Of a DNA stretch of 64,000 nucleotides, positions 57,606-64,000 are shown one piece after another. A program made the translations under genes and the position numbers. The stretch is taken from contig NZ_UETD01000005.1 of the NCBI RefSeq assembly GCF_900116855.1, forward strand, positions 1 through 64,000, written 5' to 3'. The notes under the pieces are model-generated. The model was not told the DNA's origin. It worked only from the letters and a program-made list of their open reading frames with translations, and searched no databases. Position 1 is the first letter of the stretch; each line of letters starts with the position of its first letter. Source of the DNA: Ruminococcus flavefaciens (GTDB lineage: Bacteria; Bacillota; Clostridia; Oscillospirales; Ruminococcaceae).

Positions 57606-58376
57606 TCACTTCTTGTTCTTCCTGTAGATTATAGCCAGACCCTTTATGAGGAGGTTATTGTCAAGGATTATCTTTCTCCTGCAAAGGGGAACTACCAGCT
57701 CGGAAAGTCCGCCTGTTGCCACTGCTGTACACTTCTCGCCCAGCTCGTCCTCTATGCGGTCGATTATGCCGTCAAGGGCGCTGGCGTTGGAGTAGAGTAT
57801 GCCGCTCTTGAGGCAGTCGATGGTATTTGTGCCGATAACATGGGGCGGCACCTCAAAATTCACCTTGGGGAGCTGTGCTGTCCTTGCTGTGAGAGCGTCG
57901 GCAGCTACCTTCATGCCCGTGAGGATAAGTCCGCCGCGGTAGTTCTTCTTGCTGTCAACAACAGAGAGAGTTGTGGCGGTTCCCATATCGATGATGATAA
58001 GGGGAACGGGATACTGGTTTATAGCCGCAACAGCGTTTACAGCCTGATCGCTTCCCAGCTGTGCAGGGTTGTCGATTAGGATATTGAGTCCTGTCTTTAC
58101 TCCGGGACCTGCCATCATTACATCAACTCCGAAGAGCTTGCGGACAGCCTCCTTGACGGTATTGGTCACGGAGGGTACTACCGATGACATAATGGCGTCG
58201 TCGATGTCAGAGACGTTGAAGCTGTTCATCTCGAGGATGGTCTTGATGAGTACAGCGTATTCTGCGGCTGTGGCATTGTGGTCTGTGCTGATCCTCTCAA
58301 AGAGAACTACCTCGTCCTTGTCGTCAACACAGCCGAAAACGATGTTGGTATTTCCGATATCTACTGCTAAAAGCAT
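57606..58376 (-). CDS. coaX: Type III pantothenate kinase
   Basis: 256 residues, normal length. It phosphorylates pantothenate, the first step of CoA synthesis. The ASKHA-type ATP site is LAVDIGNTNIVFGCVD and IDMGTATTLSVVD. The pantothenate-site block is NPAQLGSDQAVNAVAAI. It starts 18 bases after the esterase and is the last gene of the operon with the U32-like paralogues. Confidence 0.96.
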   Translation of the reverse strand: MLLAVDIGNTNIVFGCVDDKDEVVLFERISTDHNATAAEYAVLIKTILEMNSFNVSDIDDAIMSSVVPSVTNTVKEAVRKLFGVDVMMAGPGVKTGLNILIDNPAQLGSDQAVNAVAAINQYPVPLIIIDMGTATTLSVVDSKKNYRGGLILTGMKVAADALTARTAQLPKVNFEVPPHVIGTNTIDCLKSGILYSNASALDGIIDRIEDELGEKCTAVATGGLSELVVPLCRRKIILDNNLLIKGLAIIYRKNKK

Positions 58377-58394
58377 GATCTTCCTCCTGAATAA

Positions 58395-59909
58395 TTAGTC
58401 GGTATATGTGCGGAATGGCGCGAGAGGGAGCCCGTTGACTCCGAAAAGGCCTACGTCCGCATAGTTTGTCCACTTGAAACGGGCTGCGGCAGGGGCTTTC
58501 ACCTTATCGCAGCTCAGCTCTATATATGGCAGGGCTACCCTTGCCTGTGCTGGATAGAACTTACCGTCGCTGCCTGCCAGCTCGAAGCCCTCAAGGCAGT
58601 GCTCGTCCTTTCCGCCCAGACCCTTTCCCACGTTGGCAAGGTGTATGAGCATGGCGCTTCCTCTTATCTCGAAGCCGTCATACATGGGCGGCATGGACTC
58701 GCTCCTGCTCATCTGTGAATAGACCTCGCTCATTGCCTGAAGGTAGAGTCTGTGGCCTATGGGCTCCTTGTCGGTGGGGTGGATATTGTTGAATTCTCCG
58801 CAGTCAAGGCAGACAGCCAGACCCGTGTTCTTAACGGTGCGGAACACCTTTTCCTGCGCTTCTCTTATGAGCGCCCAGCTCTTTGTGTCGGGATCGTCCC
58901 TGTACTTGAACATGGGGAGCTGTACGATGATAAACGGCAGCTCGTCGTCCTTCCAGTCACGGCGCCAGTTCTCGATGAGAGCCTTCAGCAGCACGCTGTA
59001 TATCTGGGGGCGGTGGTCGTCGGACTCGCCCTGATACCAGAGCACGCCGCGGAGAGTATAGGGTGCAACTCTGCTTACCATGGTCTCATACAGACCGCAT
59101 GGGCGCATGGGATTTTTTATGCCGTGAGGACCGGGATACCTGTTCTCGCCGCATTTTGCCACAACATCGGGCCACTTAATATCGGGGTCAGCGTCATAGC
59201 ACTCAGCCACGCGCTGCTCCCAGCCCTCCTGATACGCCGTATACTCGTCATACTCCGCTATCATCTTCTTGCGTGATTTGCCCTTTACAGCCCTGTCGTA
59301 CTCCTCCACATAGGGGCGGAGACGGCTGTCCTGCTCGAGGTACTCGCGGCTCATCCACGCAGAGGCGGAGGTGCCGCCCCAGTTGCAGCCTATGATGCCT
59401 ACGGTGACGCCAAGCCTGCGGCTCAGCTCCTTTGCGAAGTAATACCCTGCAGCCGACCATGCCGCGGAATTATCCGCAGATGGCAGGCTCCAGCCCGTAT
59501 GCTTTTCGGCTTCCTCTATTTCCTCAGGCATGGCGCATTTGGGAGTGTAGTAATATCTAACGTCCTCCTCGGCACAGCTGACCAGCTCGCGGACTCCGTT
59601 CTTGTCATTGCGGAGCTCAAACTCCATGTTGGACTGACCGCCTGCCAGCCAGACCTCTCCGATAGCCACATTTCGGAACACCTTCCTTATGGCTCCGCAG
59701 GCTATCTCAAGGGTACATTTGCTGCACTCCGTCATAGGGGGCAGTACAGCCTCCCATCTGCCTTTTCTGATTATGGCTCTCACGGAGATGAGCAGCTCGG
59801 GCACGGAGACGGTTATGACCTTTTCGTTATTGGTGCAGGTGCCGAAGATACGGACGTACCGCTCTCTTTGCAGCACCATGTTATCACTGAATACAGCAGC
59901 AGCTTTCAT
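58395..59909 (-). CDS. SGNH-type sialate O-acetylesterase-like enzyme
   Basis: 504 residues; AAGGAG precedes the start. The SASA-family esterase has the nucleophile motif WLAGGQSNMEFELR, the oxyanion-hole Gly/Asn region IGCNWGGTSASAWMS, and WYQGESDDHRP, with the late catalytic block EFNNIHPTDKEPIGHRL (Asp-His). No signal peptide is present, so it acts inside the cell. Such enzymes deacetylate sialic acid or xylan-derived sugars. It is in an operon between the U32-like paralogues and coaX, so its substrate could be unrelated to glycans. Confidence 0.9.
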   Translation of the reverse strand: MKAAAVFSDNMVLQRERYVRIFGTCTNNEKVITVSVPELLISVRAIIRKGRWEAVLPPMTECSKCTLEIACGAIRKVFRNVAIGEVWLAGGQSNMEFELRNDKNGVRELVSCAEEDVRYYYTPKCAMPEEIEEAEKHTGWSLPSADNSAAWSAAGYYFAKELSRRLGVTVGIIGCNWGGTSASAWMSREYLEQDSRLRPYVEEYDRAVKGKSRKKMIAEYDEYTAYQEGWEQRVAECYDADPDIKWPDVVAKCGENRYPGPHGIKNPMRPCGLYETMVSRVAPYTLRGVLWYQGESDDHRPQIYSVLLKALIENWRRDWKDDELPFIIVQLPMFKYRDDPDTKSWALIREAQEKVFRTVKNTGLAVCLDCGEFNNIHPTDKEPIGHRLYLQAMSEVYSQMSRSESMPPMYDGFEIRGSAMLIHLANVGKGLGGKDEHCLEGFELAGSDGKFYPAQARVALPYIELSCDKVKAPAAARFKWTNYADVGLFGVNGLPLAPFRTYTD

Positions 59910-59924
59910 TATGCGAAAATCTCC

Positions 59925-60863
59925 TTATTCGTTTACTGAAAGAACGTCGTTCTCATGGCAGAAATCAATGAGGGTATATCTTGCGATATCGGCATATTCA
60001 GGCTTTGCCAGATAGTATATGTAGGTCTCGATGAGGTTGAACAGCCATGCTGTCCTGCCCTCTATCTTGAACTGGTTAAAGCCCATGGGGAGGTACTTGT
60101 CCCAGATGTCGGCGGGCTTAATATTTGTGCTCAGGTCTCTTATCTCAAAGAGGTTCCTCGTGAAAAACGGGCAGTTCTGGTTGGCTCCGTCCCCGAAGAT
60201 TATGGGGTCATAGGGCTGGTCGGGGTACTTCCTCATATGGTTTGCGTAGTTTATCTGCTGGACGCCCACGTTGTAGTAATGCTGTTTCCTGTTGGGACAG
60301 GCAGGGCGGCAGTTTGAGTTCACCAGAAATTCGCACTTCTCCTTGTGGGGAAGCTTTTCGAGGATATCGAACTTGTTGTTGAGGTCGTAATCCACCACCA
60401 CTATGCTGTAATCCTTTTCCAGCTCCTGAGCCAGTCTTTCGCCGTCGTCAAGGCGCTTGCAGGTGGAGCTTGTCAGCTTGAAATCGGGGTAGGTCTTGCG
60501 GATATACTCCTCCAGAATGGGGGATACCACGATAGCCTCATTGAGACCGTTGTTTGCAAGGCTCATGACCATGTTGCAGAACTTGTCGCTGAGGTGCTTC
60601 TTTTCCAGAGCGGGATTTGTGAATGTGAAGCGGACGGGTATGCCCCTGTCGTTGAACGCCTTCAGCACCATCTTCACGAATTTCTTGTCGCATAAGCCCT
60701 CCTGAGTCCTTCCGCCGTTCCAGATGGACTGGGGAAAGGCTCCGTAGAATGAGGCTATCTCGAAATCGCGGAAGTACTGGGGATACTGCTCCAGCACCGT
60801 GGCGAAGATAAGGTTGAACTTGAAATGTGTGGCTATACCCGGGAGGTGAAATCTTGCTTTCAT
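59925..60863 (-). CDS. U32-like TIM-barrel protein, paralogue 4 of 4
   Basis: 312 residues, starting at MKARFHLPGIATHFK with AAGAGGTG upstream. It shares all the blocks of the tandem family: the RFHLP opening, NGGRTQEGLCDKKF, LTSSTCKRLDD, NSNCRPACPNR, NQNCPFF and GFNQFKIEGRTAW. The FK(I/L)EGR end and the clustered cysteines resemble peptidase-U32-family proteins such as TrhP, RlhA and UbiU/V, many of which carry a [4Fe-4S] cluster. This is the most diverged of the four; it has lost the late Cys of KPECRDEAR. Function unknown. Confidence 0.7.
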   Translation of the reverse strand: MKARFHLPGIATHFKFNLIFATVLEQYPQYFRDFEIASFYGAFPQSIWNGGRTQEGLCDKKFVKMVLKAFNDRGIPVRFTFTNPALEKKHLSDKFCNMVMSLANNGLNEAIVVSPILEEYIRKTYPDFKLTSSTCKRLDDGERLAQELEKDYSIVVVDYDLNNKFDILEKLPHKEKCEFLVNSNCRPACPNRKQHYYNVGVQQINYANHMRKYPDQPYDPIIFGDGANQNCPFFTRNLFEIRDLSTNIKPADIWDKYLPMGFNQFKIEGRTAWLFNLIETYIYYLAKPEYADIARYTLIDFCHENDVLSVNE

Positions 60864-60875
60864 AGTATTCACCTC

Positions 60876-61832
60876 TTATTTGTCCACGCGGATTATGCCG
60901 TTGCGCTCCAGATTGTAGAGGAGCATAAGACGGGCTTCGTCGCGGCACTCGGGCTTCACCATGTAGTAGAGGTAGTTCTCGGTGAGGAATATCCTGCCTG
61001 CTGTCCTGCCCTCAAGCTTGAACTGCTCAAAGCCCATGGGGATGTACTTCTCCCAGATATCATCGGGGCTCACATGGGTGGGGAGCTTTCTTATATCAAA
61101 GGCATTTCTGGTGAAGCAGCCGCAGTTTATGACGTTTTCCTCGTTTATCTCATAATATTTGTTCAGGTCAAAGGGCTCGGTGCTTCCGCTGTTCACATAG
61201 TCGTTGTAAGCGATGGAGTGCTCGCCTATGAGCCTGTAATGCTCCTTACGCATCTTGCACTTGGGATTGCAGAGGGTATTGCAGAGTATCTCGCATCTGC
61301 TTCTGTCCTCCACGGGTATCTTCTCCAGCTGGTCGAACTGATTGTTCAGGTCGTAGTCCAGCACCACTATGCTGTAATCCTTTTTCAGCTCGCCTATGGG
61401 ACCGTCAACGGTGTCAAGGCGCTTGCAGGTAGAGCTGGTCAGCTTGAAGTTGGGGTACTTGTCGCGGATGTAGTCCTCAAGGAGGGCTGAATTGACGATG
61501 ACCTCGTTGAGGTCGTTGTAAGCCAGTTCAAGTATCCTGTTGCAGAAGGGGTCGTGGAGGAGCTCCTCTGTGATGCAGGGATTTGTGAATGTAAAGCGGA
61601 CAGGTATGCCCATATTATTGAAGGTGGTTATGACCTGTTTAACGTAGCTCTCATCGCATCTGCCTCTTACGGACCTTCCGCCGTTCCAGACAGCAGGGGG
61701 GAATACGCCGTAGAATGAGGCTATCTCCACGCCCTCGCGGAAGAAATAGGGACAGTTCTTCATCAGATGTGCGAATATGAGATTGAAGGAAAAGTTTTTC
61801 GTAAGTCCCGGAAGATGAAATCTTGCTCTCAT
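60876..61832 (-). CDS. U32-like TIM-barrel protein, paralogue 3 of 4
   Basis: 318 residues; TAAGGAGG lies eight bases before the start. Conserved blocks are MRARFHLPGL, NGGRSVRGRCDESY, LTSSTCKRLDTVDG, CNTLCNPKCKMR, NCGCFTR and GFEQFKLEGRTAG. The TIM-barrel U32-like reading rests on the E-G-R end motif and the Cys spacing. It follows paralogue 2 by 12 bases. It has extra Cys residues beside the conserved ones (RCEILCNTLC). No function is known to me for this subfamily. Confidence 0.7.
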   Translation of the reverse strand: MRARFHLPGLTKNFSFNLIFAHLMKNCPYFFREGVEIASFYGVFPPAVWNGGRSVRGRCDESYVKQVITTFNNMGIPVRFTFTNPCITEELLHDPFCNRILELAYNDLNEVIVNSALLEDYIRDKYPNFKLTSSTCKRLDTVDGPIGELKKDYSIVVLDYDLNNQFDQLEKIPVEDRSRCEILCNTLCNPKCKMRKEHYRLIGEHSIAYNDYVNSGSTEPFDLNKYYEINEENVINCGCFTRNAFDIRKLPTHVSPDDIWEKYIPMGFEQFKLEGRTAGRIFLTENYLYYMVKPECRDEARLMLLYNLERNGIIRVDK

Positions 61833-61844
61833 GATATCGCCTCC

Positions 61845-62801
61845 TTAGCTTTCGTACTGGATAACGCCGTTTGAGTCGAGGTTGTAGAAGAACATCATTC
61901 TTGCCTCGTCGCGGCATTCGGGCTTTGTCATGTAGTACATATAGATATCTATGAGGTAGAGGTTTCCTGCGGTCCTGCCCTCAAGCTTGAACTGCTCGAA
62001 GCCCATGGGAGCATACTTGCCCCAGATAGCGTCGGGAGAGATATGTGTGGGCAGGTCCTTTATCTCATAGAGGGTACGCTGACGGCAGTTGCAGTGTATG
62101 AGCTTGTTGACGTTGCGCTCGGTGTAGTCGTTGATGTCAAAGGGAAGCTCGGGGTGTTCCTTCAGGTGCTTGTTGTAGTATATCATCTGCTCGCCGATAA
62201 GGTCGTACTCCAGCTTGCGGTTGGGACATTTCGGGTTGCAGCAGGCGTTGGACAGGAACTCGATGCGGGGTCTGTCCTCCATGGGCACCTTTTCGAGGAT
62301 ATCGAATTTATTGTTGAGGTCGTAGTCCATGACCACGATGCTGTAGTCCTTTTTCAGCTCATTGAGGAAGCCGTCCTCGGTGTCAAGGCGCTTGCAGGTA
62401 GAGCTGGTCAGCTTGTAGTCGGGATAGGTCTTGCGGATATAGTCCTCCAGCAGGGGAGAGTTCACGATGACCTCGTTGAAACCGTTGTTGGCAAGCTCCA
62501 TGACTCTGTTGCAGAAGGGGTCATAGAGGTGCTCCTCTTTCAGCACGGGGTTGGTAAAGGTAAATCTCAGGGGAATGCCAAGGTCATTGAAGGACTTGAT
62601 GACGCCCTTGACGAAGCTCTCGTCGCACTGACCGCCGATGGTCCTGCCGCCGTTCCATAATGAGGGCGGGAACGCACCGTAGAATGAAGCTATCTCAACG
62701 CCCTCGCGGAAGTAGTCGGGGCGGTTTTTCAGCATATGTGCAAAGACGAGATTGAAGCGGAAATGCTCCGTAAAATCAGGGAGATGAAATCTTACTCGCA
62801 T
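61845..62801 (-). CDS. U32-like TIM-barrel protein, paralogue 2 of 4
   Basis: 318 residues, starting at MRVRFHLPDFTEHFR with AAGGAGG six bases upstream; an in-frame extension of 27 codons overlaps the previous gene and lacks a ribosome site. Blocks are NGGRTIGGQCDESF, LTSSTCKRLDTEDG, NACCNPKCPNR, HCNCRQR and GFEQFKLEGRTAG. It is closest to paralogue 3 in the central part. It starts 11 bases after the stop of paralogue 1. Confidence 0.7.
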   Translation of the reverse strand: MRVRFHLPDFTEHFRFNLVFAHMLKNRPDYFREGVEIASFYGAFPPSLWNGGRTIGGQCDESFVKGVIKSFNDLGIPLRFTFTNPVLKEEHLYDPFCNRVMELANNGFNEVIVNSPLLEDYIRKTYPDYKLTSSTCKRLDTEDGFLNELKKDYSIVVMDYDLNNKFDILEKVPMEDRPRIEFLSNACCNPKCPNRKLEYDLIGEQMIYYNKHLKEHPELPFDINDYTERNVNKLIHCNCRQRTLYEIKDLPTHISPDAIWGKYAPMGFEQFKLEGRTAGNLYLIDIYMYYMTKPECRDEARMMFFYNLDSNGVIQYES

Positions 62802-62812
62802 GATTATCCTCC

Positions 62813-63757
62813 TTACTTGAATGACAATGCGCCTGAATTCTCCATCGTTTTCAGCAGGGTGAACCTTGCCTCGTCGCGGCATTCGGGCTTTGCCATGTAG
62901 TACATATATGTTTCCAGCACGTTTATGGGGCTTGCTGTCCTGCCCTCTATCTTGAACTGCTCAAAGCCCATGGGCACATACTTCTCCCAGATATCATCGG
63001 GGGAGATATGTGTGCGGAGGTTCCTTATCTCAAAGATACCTCTCTGTGAGTAGGGGCAGTCGCGGAAGTGGTCAGGGTCGTACTTCTCCACATTGAAGGG
63101 GAGATTGGGGTACTTCTTTATATGCTCGTTATAGGCTATCTGCTGGACGCCTATGGAGTGATAATGGGCGGAGCGTCTGGGACATCCCGGCTCACAGCAG
63201 GCATTTGAGAGGAACTCGATACGGGGTCTGTACTCCATGGGTATCTTCTCAAGGAGCTCGAAGCGGTTGTTCAGGTCGTAGTCCATTACAACTATATGGT
63301 AATCCTTTTCCAGCTCGCCCAGAAGCCCCTCGAGGGTATCAAGGCGCTTGCAGGTGGAGCTGGTAAGCTTGTAGTCGGGAAAGTTCCTGCGGATATAGTC
63401 CTCCAGTATGGGAGACATGACGATAGCCTCGTTGAGACCGTTGTTCGCCATATTCAGCACCATGTTGCAGAACGGGTCGCTGAGGTGCTTTTTCTCCAGT
63501 GCAGGGTTTGTGAATGTAAATCTCAGGGGTATGCCTCTCTCGTTGAAGGTCTTGATGACCTGCTTTACGAAAGTCTTGTCACAGACTCCTCCCTGAGTTC
63601 TGCCGCCGTTCCAGATAGATGGTGGGAATACGCCGTAGAATGGAGCTATCTCCACGCCCTCGCGGAAAAATTCGGGGCGGTGCTTCAGCATTTCCGCAAA
63701 GAGGAGATTGAGCTTGAAATTACCCGAAAAATCGGGAAGGTGGAAACGAACTCTCAT
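62813..63757 (-). CDS. U32-like TIM-barrel protein, paralogue 1 of 4
   Basis: 314 residues, first gene of the six-gene operon; AAGGAG precedes the start. Cysteines conserved in all four copies are Cys59 (GGVCDK), Cys97 (FCNM), Cys136 (SSTCKR), Cys188 and Cys192 (CEPGC) and Cys234 (RDCPYS). Cys136, 188, 192 and 234 are spaced rather like the four cluster ligands of UbiU/UbiV. The C-terminus is GFEQFKIEGRTASPINVLETYMYYMAKPECRDEARF. By analogy it could be a tRNA/rRNA- or metabolite-modifying enzyme; this is inference. Confidence 0.7.
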   Translation of the reverse strand: MRVRFHLPDFSGNFKLNLLFAEMLKHRPEFFREGVEIAPFYGVFPPSIWNGGRTQGGVCDKTFVKQVIKTFNERGIPLRFTFTNPALEKKHLSDPFCNMVLNMANNGLNEAIVMSPILEDYIRRNFPDYKLTSSTCKRLDTLEGLLGELEKDYHIVVMDYDLNNRFELLEKIPMEYRPRIEFLSNACCEPGCPRRSAHYHSIGVQQIAYNEHIKKYPNLPFNVEKYDPDHFRDCPYSQRGIFEIRNLRTHISPDDIWEKYVPMGFEQFKIEGRTASPINVLETYMYYMAKPECRDEARFTLLKTMENSGALSFK

Positions 63758-63802
63758 GTTTTATTCTCCTTGGATCGAAGTATATTTTTATTTTGTATAA
63801 AG

Positions 63803-63840
63803 CCTTGTCAGCAATAGGGCTGACAGCTGACGGCTAATGG
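63803..63840. repeat. REP family fragment
   Basis: Short GCTGACAGCTGACGGCTAATGGC-type units (split by an AATAGGG block), related to the left part of the REP-like family. It fills the gap before the U32-like operon. Confidence 0.45.
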
Positions 63841-63841
63841 C

Positions 63842-64000
63842 TTATATGCAGTCTCCGCGCTCGGCGGATACCTCATAGCCTGCGGACTCTATCCGTCTTT
63901 GCAGGCAGCCGCGGCATTCGGCGGCTTCTTCTCCCGTACATATCTTGTTGTCGTACAGGTCGTATTTCTTCCTCACCTTTACGGGCGAGAGATTGGGCAT
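63842..64000 (-). CDS. Cys-rich protein, C-terminal end (partial)
   Basis: The last 52 residues of a minus-strand gene that runs to the window edge: MPNLSPVKVRKKYDLYDN... and ...GYEVSAERGDCI. It has four Cys, in KICTGEEAAECRGCLQ and the last-but-one residue. The first visible codon is ATG, but it may be internal. The C-terminal tails of some iron-sulfur or radical-SAM proteins look like this. I do not recognise the family. It is on the same strand as the U32-like operon, 84 bases upstream of it. Confidence 0.5.
   Translation of the reverse strand: MPNLSPVKVRKKYDLYDNKICTGEEAAECRGCLQRRIESAGYEVSAERGDCI

Noticed and set aside
1..64000. tRNA or rRNA genes
   Set aside because: I found no cloverleaf or rRNA signature by reading; a tRNAscan run would settle it.

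Overview
The window looks like a chromosome segment of a Gram-positive, anaerobic gut or rumen Firmicute of the Ruminococcus type. Two secreted proteins end in cellulosome dockerin modules. The Firmicute hallmarks are an hrcA-grpE-dnaK-dnaJ cluster with CIRCE, a YlxM-ffh-rpsP-KH operon, T-box and tetrahydrofolate riboswitches, an Agr peptide-signalling locus, luxS and several ECF sigma/anti-sigma pairs. Promoters are clear sigma-A types, nearly all with 17-base spacers. I cannot name the species from sequence alone, and I see no tRNA, rRNA or CRISPR array.

Layout. 1-580 is the C-terminal end of a large serine recombinase, the edge of a mobile element. 937-1593 is a sortase. 1816-6351 holds two divergently controlled dockerin proteins, one with a prealbumin-like fold region and one with BspA-type leucine-rich repeats. 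6701-9625 is an Agr locus in the order agrB, response regulator, sensor kinase, then a separately promoted 51-residue AgrD-type peptide gene. An unusually long intergenic region follows (9626-10540), then a P-type Ca2+ ATPase and a GNAT acetyltransferase. 14260-15821 is an ECF sigma/anti-sigma pair. 16148-22044 is an export module: a giant Leu-Gly heptad-repeat secreted protein, an MMPL transporter behind a highly structured leader, and a divergent TetR regulator with three matching operators. 22323-29340 carries a MATE pump, murA, two secreted cyclophilin-type proteins and a second ECF sigma/anti-sigma pair.

29637-35449 is an operon for a 2-hydroxyacyl-CoA dehydratase-activase system (split in two), phosphatidylserine decarboxylase and a lipoprotein. 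35613-37975 is the SRP/ribosome operon. 38079-39053 is a zinc-ribbon/DUF805 membrane protein with 14 hexapeptide repeats. 39322-42111 (minus) is phosphatase, membrane protein, pseudouridine synthase and luxS. 42349-46216 holds an XRE regulator, a Trp T-box controlling a TrpB2-type synthase, and a lipoprotein. 46441-52494 (minus) is two small helical proteins and the heat-shock cluster. 52762-54783 is a THF riboswitch, folT and folC. 55240-57009 is a LysM/G5/M23 peptidase. 57069-64000 (minus) is a HIT protein and then an operon of four tandem U32-like paralogues, an SGNH esterase and coaX.

Genes that appear to work together: agrB/A/C/D make and sense a thiolactone peptide predicted around Cys-Thr-Trp-Trp-Leu; TetR controls the MMPL/heptad-repeat export pair; folT supplies folate that folC polyglutamylates, under the THF riboswitch; HrcA acts on CIRCE to control the chaperones. 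The intergenic spaces are unusually rich in dispersed repeats: at least four families (a REP-like family next to terminators, an 85-base palindromic element, a 95-base tandemly iterated unit and a 333-base MITE), plus a 47-base terminator present in two identical copies. The most novel-looking candidates are the AgrD locus, the structured leader of the MMPL operon and the four-paralogue U32-like operon.
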